Below are positions 26,115 to 33,993 of a DNA stretch of 64,000 nucleotides, in pieces; positions within the stretch are counted from its first letter, which is position 1; each line of letters begins with the position of its first letter. A program made the translations under genes and the position numbers. The DNA is taken from positions 18,027-82,026 of the forward strand of contig NZ_MTKN01000039.1 in NCBI RefSeq assembly GCF_001975825.1, given 5' to 3'. The notes under the pieces are model-generated. The model was not told the DNA's origin, did no database searches, and was given only the letters and a program-made list of their open reading frames with translations. This DNA comes from [Flexibacter] sp. ATCC 35208 (GTDB lineage: Bacteria; Bacteroidota; Bacteroidia; Chitinophagales; Chitinophagaceae).

Positions 26115-26377
26115 GGTTTAGCGGCAAAAAAAACTGTTAAAATCGTTTTTAAAACTGACAAGTGGTTTTTATTTCCTTATCTTTGAAAAACCGCAACAGC
26201 AAAGACTTTCAGCCCAGGGGAATGTAAAAAAATAATTTCTATTAACAGCGTTAAATACTGTTAAAATATCTCCTTCTTTTATCGGGTCTTACCGCCCGTT
26301 CATCTCATTTTTTCGCCTAATCACCGACAGATATTCCATATTCGCCGACATAACACATTCCTCCTTCTCCCGAAATC

Positions 26378-26385
26378 TACATTTG
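26378..26385 (+). promoter_or_regulatory. Candidate -7 element for the RND efflux operon
   Basis: TACATTTG fits TAnnTTTG and ends 28 bases before the start of the membrane fusion gene. No clear -33 TTG is present at the right distance. TATCTTTG at 26178-26185 is a second, more distant candidate. Confidence 0.35.
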
Positions 26386-26413
26386 TTTTTTAGGTACTCA
26401 ACAAAAAATCAAT

Positions 26414-27499
26414 TTGATGGTCTTGCTGGATCAAAGGGCAATACATATAACAGGCCTCTGTTGTCTGCTGTTATTATCAGTCGCCTGCCATGAAAAAAAG
26501 AATAAGGAGGATGCTAAATCTCAGGGAAACCAACCTACCATTGTAGATGTCATTATCGCCGACACCCGTAGTGTAAGCAATAACATCGAGGCAAACGGTA
26601 CAATCGTTCCCAACGAATACGCCGAACTCCATCCCGAAATTAGTGGCAGGATCACTTTCCTCAATGTTCCCGAAGGCGCCATCGTCGAAAAAGGCACCCT
26701 CATTGCCCGCATCAACGATGCCGACCTACAGGCACAACTGGAAAAATCCAAAGTTCTCCTGGATCTCTACGAAAAAACAGAACAACGCGACCGCAAACTC
26801 CTGGACATTAACGGTATCAACCAGGCCGACTACGACCTGGCCTTGAACAATGTGAATGGCACCAAAGCTGATATGGCCTACACGCAGGCCCAGATAGACA
26901 AAGCCGCCGTCCGTGCCCCCTTTACCGGTACCATTGGCTTACGCCAGGTTAGCATCGGGGCATACGCCACACCAGCGACCCTGATCGCTACTATCCAGTC
27001 ACCCGACAAAATGCGGATCGACTTCACATTACCTGAGAACTACGCGCACAACCTCAAAAAAGGTGGTGTGGTAGAAGTAGTGAGCGATGCGAACAATGGC
27101 ACCCGCAGGCAAGCCATCATTATCGCTACCGAACCACAGGTGAGTCAGACGAGTCGCAACGTAAAAGTGCGCGCCCTGCTCTCCGACGGCAAAGGCCGCC
27201 CAGGCGCATTTGTAAAAGTATACTTCAATGCCGGTGCGGAATCCAAAGCCATCATGGTCCCTACCAATGCACTCATTCCAAATGATAAGAATAACCAGGT
27301 CATACTCGTCAAAGACGGCAAGGCCCACCTCACTACTGTGCAAACCGGCGTGCGGGAAGCCAATAATGTGGAAGTCACCAGCGGCATTACTGTAGGTGAT
27401 ACCGTCGTGGTGACAGGTGTGCTCTTCGCCCGCCCTGATGCTCCTGTGAAAGTCAGACAAGTGAAGACACTGGAAAAACTCGTGGCTGCACAGCAATAA
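26414..27499 (+). CDS. RND efflux periplasmic adaptor (membrane fusion protein)
   Basis: The 361-residue protein is an HlyD/AcrA-type adaptor that bridges the inner-membrane pump to the outer-membrane channel. A lipoprotein signal ends in LLLSVAC (Cys25). The biotinyl-lipoyl halves are ISGRITFLNVPEGAIVEKGT and KAAVRAPFTGTIGLRQVSIG on either side of a short alpha-hairpin (QLEKSKVLLDLYEKTEQRDR). The beta-barrel and membrane-proximal domains end in GDTVVVTGVLFARPDAPVKV. It is first in a three-gene operon, 21 bases before the pump gene. Start choice is between two adjacent Met codons. A regulator gene is not adjacent. Confidence 0.92.
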   Translation: MMVLLDQRAIHITGLCCLLLLSVACHEKKNKEDAKSQGNQPTIVDVIIADTRSVSNNIEANGTIVPNEYAELHPEISGRITFLNVPEGAIVEKGTLIARINDADLQAQLEKSKVLLDLYEKTEQRDRKLLDINGINQADYDLALNNVNGTKADMAYTQAQIDKAAVRAPFTGTIGLRQVSIGAYATPATLIATIQSPDKMRIDFTLPENYAHNLKKGGVVEVVSDANNGTRRQAIIIATEPQVSQTSRNVKVRALLSDGKGRPGAFVKVYFNAGAESKAIMVPTNALIPNDKNNQVILVKDGKAHLTTVQTGVREANNVEVTSGITVGDTVVVTGVLFARPDAPVKVRQVKTLEKLVAAQQ

Positions 27500-27520
27500 T
27501 CACCCAACGGAATTCAACAA

Positions 27521-30500
27521 ATGAATATTTCAGAACTATCATTGAAGCGGCCTGTCCTTGCGACAGTGATGAACCTCCTGATTATACTGTTTGGGGTGAT
27601 TGGCTACTATTTCCTGGCAGTGAGAGACTATCCTGCCATCGATCCTCCTATTATTACAGTAACCACTTCTTATACAGGTGCGAACCCGGATATCATGGAA
27701 AGCCAGATTTCCGAACCCCTGGAAAAACAGATCAACGGTATTCCCGGTATCCGTACCATCTCCTCCAACAGCTCCCTGGGTAGCAGCGTGATCACGGTGG
27801 AATTCAACCTGGGTATCGACCTCGAAGCCGCTGCCAGTGACGTGCGTGACAAGGTGAGCCAGGCAACTAAAAGTCTGCCGCTGGACATCGATGCACCTCC
27901 GGTAGTCACCAAGTCCGATGCGAACAGTGACCCGATCCTGATCCTCGCCGTACAAAGCCGTACCAAGTCGCTCATGGAACTGAGTGACTATGTCGATAAC
28001 GTACTGCAGCAACAATTACAGACCATCGACCAGGTAAGCTCTGTGAACATCTTTGGCGATAAAAGCTATGCGATGCGCATCTGGCTCAATGAAGCAAAGA
28101 TGGATGCTTACAATGTGGCATATAATGATATCAGCACGGCCCTTAGCAATGAAAACGTGCAGTTACCCGCTGGTAAAGTATACGGTAACAACACCGAATT
28201 GACCATTAACGCCATTGGTCGTCTCACCACAGAAAAGGATTTCCGTGACCTCATTCTTCGCGAAGACAGTACAGGCATTGTACGTCTCAGTGATGTAGCC
28301 CGTGTAGAACTGGGTCCGCAGATAGAAGAACAGGGCTGGAAATACAATGGTGTAAATGCGGTAGGGTTGGCGATCATTCCACAACCGGGAGCGAACAACA
28401 TCGCTATTGCCGATGAGTTCAAAAAACGTATGGAGTCGATCAAAGAATCCAACAAAGACGATATTGAATTCAGTGTGCTGGTAGATAATACCCGCAATAT
28501 CAGACAGTCACTGGCCGAAGTAAAGGAAACACTGATCATTGCATTTGCACTGGTGGTATTGGTGATCTTCTTCTTCTTTAGAAACTGGCTGATCGCCATC
28601 CGTCCATTAATAGATATTCCTATCTCCCTGATCGCCACCTTCTTTGTGGTGTATCTCGCGGGCTTTACCATTAATATATTAACGCTGTTGGGTATCGTAC
28701 TGGCTACTGGCCTCGTGGTGGATGATGGTATTGTGGTCACGGAAAATATCTTCCGAAAACTGGAGCAGGGGATGAGCATTCGTGCGGCTGCGCTGGAAGG
28801 AAGTAAAGAGATATTCTTTGCAGTCATTTCAACATCATTGACACTGGCCGTGGTATTTATGCCGGTGATCTTCCTGCAGGGATTTGTGGGCAGGTTATTC
28901 CGTGAATTCGGGGTAGTGCTGGCCACAGCGGTGTTAATCTCGGCCTTTGTATCCCTTACGATTACGCCGGTATTAAATGTGTACCTGAATAAGAAAGATG
29001 CTGGTCATGGCAAGTTCTATGAAAAAACAGAACCTTTCTTCCAGGGTATGGAAAGTGGCTACAAGCGCTGGCTGGAAGCATTTATGAAAGTACGCTGGGT
29101 CGCAGTGGCCATCATTCTGGTGTGTGCAGGTATGATATGGTTGATCTTAGGTAGTATACAAAGTGAGATTGCACCACTGGAAGACAGAAGCAGTATCCGT
29201 ATGACGGTGAGCTTACCTGAAGGTACGAGCTATAGTTATACCCAGGCAGTGAGTGACAAGATAGCGAATTACCTGTATGACTCAGTACCGGAAAGAGCCT
29301 TTGTGTTTGCAAGAACACCTGCGGGGTCAGTGATCAATAGTTCTCAGCCACGTATTGGTCTGGTAACGCCGGAAGAGCGTGATCGTAGTCAGGCGGAGAT
29401 TGCCAATGACCTGAACAAGAAGCTGAAGCGCTTTAATGATGCGCGTATCTTCACGATACAGGAGCAGACAATTGCGGTGGGTTCCGGTTCTAAGACCAGT
29501 TTACCAATACAGTTTATCCTGCAAAATCAGGATTTAGATAAACTTAAAAAGACGATTCCGTTATTCCTTGAAGAAGCACGTAAAGATCCAACCTTCGCTA
29601 ACGTAGACGTAGATCTGAAATTTACAAAGCCTACATTGGAAGTAACGTTCGATCGTATGAAGATCAAGGATCTTGGCTTATCTACGAATGATGTGATCTC
29701 GGCTATGCAGGCTGCTTTCAGTGGTGGTCGGCTGGCGTATTTCATCATGAACGGCTACCAATATTACGTAATTGCACAGTTGGAAAGAACGGAGAGAAAT
29801 GAACCTGCGGATATCAGTCATATTTATGTACGCAATGCGAGTGGAGATAAAATTCCATTGGATGCGGTAGTGAAAGTAGTAACCAGTACGAGTCCGGCTA
29901 CGTTGTATCACTTCAACCGTTTCAAGAGTTCCACCATTTCAGCATCCCTGGCACCGGGTCATACTATTGGTGATGGTATCAAAGCCATGCAGGCGATAGC
30001 CGACAGGTTACTGGATCCAACCTTCCATACGGCATTGTCCGGTTCCAGCCGTGACTATGCAGAGAGTTCTTCCAATATCGTATTTGCCTTCCTGCTGGCG
30101 TTGGTATTGATCTACCTGGTACTCGCTGCACAGTTTGAAAGCTTTATTGATCCGTTCACCATCATGCTCACGGTGCCGCTGGCATTGGCAGGTGCGTTGT
30201 TGAGTCTGTGGGTATTTGGTCAGACATTGAATATCTTCTCCGAAATCGGTATGATCATGTTGATTGGACTGGTGACGAAGAATGGTATCCTGATCGTAGA
30301 GTTTACAAACCAGAAGCGTGAGATGGGTATGAGCAAACATGATGCGGTAGTAGAGGCAGCATCACAACGTCTGCGTCCGATCCTCATGACATCGCTGGCT
30401 ACGGCACTCGGTGCATTGCCACTGGCCATGAGTCTGGGAGCTGCATCGACGAGTCGTGTACCATTGGGCATCGTGGTAGTGGGTGGTATTATGTTCTCAC

Positions 30501-30586
30501 TGATCCTGACCCTGTTCGTGATTCCGGCAATATATACCTTTGTGAGTAGTAAGCACAAGGCACACATACCTGATGTGGCAGAATAA
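27521..30586 (+). CDS. RND multidrug efflux pump, AcrB/HAE1 family
   Basis: The 1021-residue inner-membrane proton-driven pump begins MNISELSLKRPVLATVMNLL, the usual AcrB-like start. The proton relay is present: Asp401-Asp402 in GLVVDDGIVVTENI (fourth helix) and Lys920 in GLVTKNGILIVEF (tenth helix). The porter-domain signature PAIDPPIITVTTSYTGANPD near residues 38-57 and the repeated RND layout of two six-helix blocks with two large periplasmic loops are complete. Length and motifs suggest a functional hydrophobe/amphiphile exporter; substrates cannot be told. It is flanked by its adaptor and outer-membrane channel genes. Confidence 0.95.
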   Translation: MNISELSLKRPVLATVMNLLIILFGVIGYYFLAVRDYPAIDPPIITVTTSYTGANPDIMESQISEPLEKQINGIPGIRTISSNSSLGSSVITVEFNLGIDLEAAASDVRDKVSQATKSLPLDIDAPPVVTKSDANSDPILILAVQSRTKSLMELSDYVDNVLQQQLQTIDQVSSVNIFGDKSYAMRIWLNEAKMDAYNVAYNDISTALSNENVQLPAGKVYGNNTELTINAIGRLTTEKDFRDLILREDSTGIVRLSDVARVELGPQIEEQGWKYNGVNAVGLAIIPQPGANNIAIADEFKKRMESIKESNKDDIEFSVLVDNTRNIRQSLAEVKETLIIAFALVVLVIFFFFRNWLIAIRPLIDIPISLIATFFVVYLAGFTINILTLLGIVLATGLVVDDGIVVTENIFRKLEQGMSIRAAALEGSKEIFFAVISTSLTLAVVFMPVIFLQGFVGRLFREFGVVLATAVLISAFVSLTITPVLNVYLNKKDAGHGKFYEKTEPFFQGMESGYKRWLEAFMKVRWVAVAIILVCAGMIWLILGSIQSEIAPLEDRSSIRMTVSLPEGTSYSYTQAVSDKIANYLYDSVPERAFVFARTPAGSVINSSQPRIGLVTPEERDRSQAEIANDLNKKLKRFNDARIFTIQEQTIAVGSGSKTSLPIQFILQNQDLDKLKKTIPLFLEEARKDPTFANVDVDLKFTKPTLEVTFDRMKIKDLGLSTNDVISAMQAAFSGGRLAYFIMNGYQYYVIAQLERTERNEPADISHIYVRNASGDKIPLDAVVKVVTSTSPATLYHFNRFKSSTISASLAPGHTIGDGIKAMQAIADRLLDPTFHTALSGSSRDYAESSSNIVFAFLLALVLIYLVLAAQFESFIDPFTIMLTVPLALAGALLSLWVFGQTLNIFSEIGMIMLIGLVTKNGILIVEFTNQKREMGMSKHDAVVEAASQRLRPILMTSLATALGALPLAMSLGAASTSRVPLGIVVVGGIMFSLILTLFVIPAIYTFVSSKHKAHIPDVAE

Positions 30587-30596
30587 AACAAAATTC

Positions 30597-31898
30597 ATGA
30601 AAAGATTCATTATATATCTAACCTTTTTCTCACTTCCAGGGCTGCTGCATGCGCAGCAGCTCACGCTGAAAGATGCTGTGAATATTGCGTTAAATAAGAA
30701 CCTGGGCATTAAGATCGCGGAGAATAATGTGAAGATTGCGGAGGAAAATAACAACTACGGTATAGCTGGTGGTATGCCTGTAGTCAGCGCCTCCGGCTCC
30801 GATGTAGAAGAGCTCACGAGTCTTGAGCAGAAGTACGCAAATGCCGCGAACAACAAATCGAGCAATAACGCCCGCTCTAACCAGCTCTCTGCCAGCTTTG
30901 GCGCCACCGTCCCTATTTACAGCGGGAGTAAGATCTCCAATGCCAGCAAGCGTCTGGATGTTGCTGAGTCTATGAGCAATGACTACCTCAAATCCCGTGT
31001 TGCGTTCATTACCTATAATGTGATGACAAAATATTACGACATCATTCGTCAGGAGAGCTATGCGGCTACACTGGAACGCTCCCTGGAAGTATCCCGCCAG
31101 AAACTGGATATCGTAAAAGCACAACAAAGTGTGGGCGTTGCCAACAATGCAGACCTCTTTCAGGCCCAGGTAGATCTGAATACACAAATGCAAAACCTGC
31201 AGGCGCAGCAACTGGTGATCGATCAGGCCAAAACCGATTTACTGACTGTCCTGACCTTAAAACAGGACTCGCTCATTCATATAAAAGACACTATTATCGT
31301 AGCCACAGATCTCCAGCTGGCACCCATCCTTCAATCGATGGAGCAACATCCTGACCTGATTGCCGCAGGCAAACAGGTGCAGATCGATCAGTACCTTGAA
31401 AGGGAAACGGCTGCATATCGCTATCCTTCTCTGACAGGCAATGCCGGCTATAATTACAATTATACCAAGAACAGTGATGGATTCTCCTTATTGAACCAGA
31501 ACTATGGTCCATACGTCGGAGTAGGTGTAAACATCCCGATCTTCAATGGCTCCGTTTACAAAAGGAGGCAGGAGATCGCAGGCATCAATACCTCCAATGA
31601 CAAGTTGATCAGAGATACCCTCGGCATCAACTACACAGGTAATATTATCAAGAGCTGGCAGGCGTATAATAATAACCTGCAGCAATTACAAACTGCCAAA
31701 GACAACTACGATCTGTCAGGAAAATTACTGGATCTTGTCTTGCAGCGTTTTCAACTCAAGCAGGCGACGATCATAGATGTCAAAACCGCACAACAAAGCT
31801 TCGAAAATGCAGGTTATCTTTTAATAAACGTAAGCTTCGCCGCAAAATCTGCGGAGATCAGGTTGAAATATTACGGGAATCAACTCAGCCAGCCATAA
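30597..31898 (+). CDS. TolC-family outer-membrane efflux channel
   Basis: I use the ATG at 30597 (MKRFIIYLTFFSLPGLLHAQ), which gives a proper signal peptide and a 10-base gap after the pump gene; a start at 30573 would overlap the pump and spoil the signal. The 433-residue product has the two repeated TolC halves, each of helix-strand-helix: LTLKDAVNIALNKNLGIKIA near the N-terminus, and later SYAATLERSLEVSRQKLDIV with GVANNADLFQAQVDL. The second half ends QATIIDVKTAQQSFENAGYL. It forms the trimeric outer-membrane duct for the RND pump. Confidence 0.92.
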   Translation: MKRFIIYLTFFSLPGLLHAQQLTLKDAVNIALNKNLGIKIAENNVKIAEENNNYGIAGGMPVVSASGSDVEELTSLEQKYANAANNKSSNNARSNQLSASFGATVPIYSGSKISNASKRLDVAESMSNDYLKSRVAFITYNVMTKYYDIIRQESYAATLERSLEVSRQKLDIVKAQQSVGVANNADLFQAQVDLNTQMQNLQAQQLVIDQAKTDLLTVLTLKQDSLIHIKDTIIVATDLQLAPILQSMEQHPDLIAAGKQVQIDQYLERETAAYRYPSLTGNAGYNYNYTKNSDGFSLLNQNYGPYVGVGVNIPIFNGSVYKRRQEIAGINTSNDKLIRDTLGINYTGNIIKSWQAYNNNLQQLQTAKDNYDLSGKLLDLVLQRFQLKQATIIDVKTAQQSFENAGYLLINVSFAAKSAEIRLKYYGNQLSQP

Positions 31899-31953
31899 CC
31901 GCCTTTTCCATAACTGGCTTTTGCCGGCTTACTTTTGCCGTCTCTTGCTTGCC

Positions 31954-31990
31954 GCCGGTACATGCTGGGTTGCAGCCAACATGTACCGGC
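31954..31990 (+). repeat. Hairpin of the bshC-flanking composite element, copy 1
   Basis: GCCGGTACATG and CATGTACCGGC form a perfect 11-bp stem, with TGG/CCA continuing after a mismatch. It is followed 5 bases later by the long terminator hairpin. The arm sequence resembles the hairpin at 33888-33923. Confidence 0.7.
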
Positions 31991-31995
31991 CCCCG

Positions 31996-32038
31996 CGAAA
32001 AAGAACGCTTTGACAGAAGGTCAAGGCGTTCTTTTTCG
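31996..32038 (+). terminator. Long terminator hairpin after the RND operon
   Basis: Arms 31996-32014 and 32020-32038 form a 19-bp stem with one G-T pair around AGAAG. The right arm contains CTTTTTCG. It separates the efflux operon from bshC. Confidence 0.75.
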
Positions 32039-32130
32039 CCCACCTCCCAACTTACCATTCATGAAATATCCCCCGGATTATCCCCCTTTTCCCCTAAATT
32101 CGTGCATTCAAAAGATCATTTGAGTGTAGT

Positions 32131-33726
32131 ATGGAGCAACCTGTAAGCAATATAACGTATAGTCAGACGGGGTATTTCAATCAACTAGTAATCGACTTTC
32201 TGGCAGATCATCCGCATCTCCGTCCCTTTTACAAACATTCCTCCTTATCCCCTGATTTTGAAGCTGCTATCGCCGCCAAAAAATCCCAACCACAAAACCG
32301 TGGGGTATTAGTCACCTCCCTGCAGGAACAATACCACGGCCTTCATATCACTGATCACGTCAAAAACAACATCACCGCCTTAGGCTCGGCGAACACCTTC
32401 ACCATTACTACCGCTCACCAGCCTAACATCTTTACCGGCTACCTCTATTTTGTATACAAGATCCTGCAAGCCATCAAGCTTGCCAGCCAGTTACAAGACA
32501 AGTATCCACAATATAAATTCGTCCCTGTTTACTACATGGGCAGTGAAGATGCCGACCTCGACGAACTCGGCCACATCTACCTCGCCGGCAAAAACATCAA
32601 CTGGGCCACCTCCCAGCAAGGCGCCGTAGGCCGCATGCAGCCCGAAGGCTTCGCCGATCTCTTCACCACCATCGAGTCCGCCCTTGGTTACGGTCCTCAC
32701 ACCGCCGAACTCATGGACATAATGAAAAAGGCATACCTCGAACACGAAAACATCCAGGAAGCCACCTTATACCTTGTAAATGAACTCTTTGGTCGTTTTG
32801 GCCTCGTCGTGCTCGTCCCTGACAGCCCGGCGCTGAAGCGGCTCTACATCCCCGTCATGCGGGATGAGTTACTGCACCAGCACTCCCATAAAATCGTCAA
32901 CGAGACCCTCACCCGGCTCTCTCAACACTATAAAGTACAGGCCAATCCCCGCGAGATCAACCTGTTCTACCTGACTCCGACCTCCCGCGAACGTATCGTC
33001 CAGATAGGAGATACCTGGAAAGTGCTGCACATGCCGGTCGAGTTCACCCGCGACACGTTGGAAAAGGAATTACAGGAACACCCGGAGCGATTCAGCCCGA
33101 ACGTCATATTAAGAGGTCTCTTCCAGGAAACTATCCTCCCCAACATCGCCTTTATCGGCGGGGGAGGGGAGATCGCTTACTGGATTGAATTACAGGACCT
33201 CTTCGCCCATTACAAGGTGCCATTCCCGGTACTGCTATTACGCAACTCCTTCCTGCTGGCAGATATGCCTTCCTTAGCCCGTTTAAACAAACTGGGCCTG
33301 GAAGTTCCGGATCTGTTCAGAGATGCAGAATCATTGGTCAACGATTTTGTACAAAAGCATACCAATGCCGCGCTGGTCTTAAAAGATGAATACACCGCGA
33401 TCGAAAAGCTTTTTGATGAACTGTCCTTAAAAGCAGAAGATATTGATATTACCCTGGTGAAATCAGTAGAATCAGAACGATCCAAAGCGATAAAATCCAT
33501 TGGTAAACTGGAACACAAGTTCCTCCGTGCAGAGAAAAAGAAATTCGCCTGGCAGACGGACCAGATCCGGGGACTCAAACAAAAGTTATTCCCTGCTAAT
33601 AGTCTACAGGAGCGTAAAGAGAACTTTATGCCCTGGTATATTCAGCATGGGCCGGGTTTCTTTGATCTGATATTGGAACATCTGGATCCAATCACCGATC
33701 AATTTGGGATTATTTATACAGATTAA
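32131..33726 (+). CDS. bshC: Bacillithiol synthase, cysteine-adding enzyme BshC
   Basis: The 531-residue protein adds cysteine to glucosaminyl-malate, the last step of bacillithiol synthesis, in the cytoplasm. Family landmarks are TTAHQPNIFTGYLYFVYKI at residues 93-111 (usually TTGHQ) and FVPVYYMGSEDADLDEL at 130-146, the nucleotide-binding core. Further on come ILRGLFQETILPNIAFIGGG and a C-terminal coiled-coil segment (EKLFDELSLKAEDID onward), which matches the known BshC coiled coil. Length is normal. No bshA or bshB gene lies nearby. It is a single gene bracketed by two composite hairpin elements and converges with the FUSC gene. Confidence 0.93.
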   Translation: MEQPVSNITYSQTGYFNQLVIDFLADHPHLRPFYKHSSLSPDFEAAIAAKKSQPQNRGVLVTSLQEQYHGLHITDHVKNNITALGSANTFTITTAHQPNIFTGYLYFVYKILQAIKLASQLQDKYPQYKFVPVYYMGSEDADLDELGHIYLAGKNINWATSQQGAVGRMQPEGFADLFTTIESALGYGPHTAELMDIMKKAYLEHENIQEATLYLVNELFGRFGLVVLVPDSPALKRLYIPVMRDELLHQHSHKIVNETLTRLSQHYKVQANPREINLFYLTPTSRERIVQIGDTWKVLHMPVEFTRDTLEKELQEHPERFSPNVILRGLFQETILPNIAFIGGGGEIAYWIELQDLFAHYKVPFPVLLLRNSFLLADMPSLARLNKLGLEVPDLFRDAESLVNDFVQKHTNAALVLKDEYTAIEKLFDELSLKAEDIDITLVKSVESERSKAIKSIGKLEHKFLRAEKKKFAWQTDQIRGLKQKLFPANSLQERKENFMPWYIQHGPGFFDLILEHLDPITDQFGIIYTD

Positions 33727-33763
33727 AATTTACTGAGTAAATCAATCATAAATTTTTTTCAGC

Positions 33764-33903
33764 TCGCCGCAGGTACTTTCTCGCTTTCGGCCGGTACTAG
33801 CTAGCTTGCAGCTCATATTTGCTTGTCTCAGGTACCTGTTTGCCTCAGGGTACTTGCTCTCTTGCCGCAGGTATTTGCTCGCTTACCGCAGGTACTTGCT
33901 GGC
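33764..33903 (+). repeat. Degenerate tandem array with GGTAC core
   Basis: About seven imperfect units of 17-23 bases follow one another, with a core close to CCGCAGGTACTTGCT (for example at 33766, 33829, 33864 and 33886). The last unit forms the left arm of the perfect hairpin at 33888-33923. No ORF explains the pattern. Confidence 0.65.
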
Positions 33904-33923
33904 GTAAGCCAGCAAGTACCTGC
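33888..33923 (+). repeat. Hairpin of the bshC-flanking composite element, copy 2
   Basis: GCAGGTACTTGCTGGC and GCCAGCAAGTACCTGC form a perfect 16-bp stem with a GTAA tetraloop of the GNRA type. It lies 6 bases before the long T-tailed hairpin. Confidence 0.8.
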
Positions 33924-33929
33924 CCCGCG

Positions 33930-33969
33930 AAAAAAAACGCCTGGGCCGAAGGTCCAGGCGTTTTTTTTT
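33930..33969. terminator. Long terminator hairpin between bshC and the FUSC gene
   Basis: Eight A residues and CGCCTGGGCC pair with GGTCCAGGCG and a T run around a GAA loop (one G-T pair). A and T runs on opposite sides let it serve the convergent genes on both strands. Confidence 0.8.
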
Positions 33970-33993
33970 GCTAATTATTTTGCTAATTATTCT
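33970..33993. repeat. 12-bp tandem duplication over the FUSC stop codon
   Basis: GCTAATTATTTT at 33970-33981 is followed by GCTAATTATTCT at 33982-33993. The second copy contains the stop codon of the minus-strand FUSC gene (33983-33985) and its last codons. Confidence 0.6.

Larger units (their letters stand above)
26000..26413. other. Intergenic region between glgC and the RND operon
   Basis: About 414 bases without a gene. It holds the glgC terminator (26076-26114), two TAnnTTTG-type elements (TATCTTTG at 26178-26185 and TACATTTG at 26378-26385), and a short inverted repeat TAACAG...CTGTTA near 26241-26261 that could be an operator. Nothing else stands out. Confidence 0.5.

Noticed and set aside
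28108..28926. 272-codon frame antisense to the RND pump
   Set aside because: The pump frame on the plus strand carries the complete proton relay and family motifs. The antisense frame is Ser/Thr/Ile rich without recognisable features.
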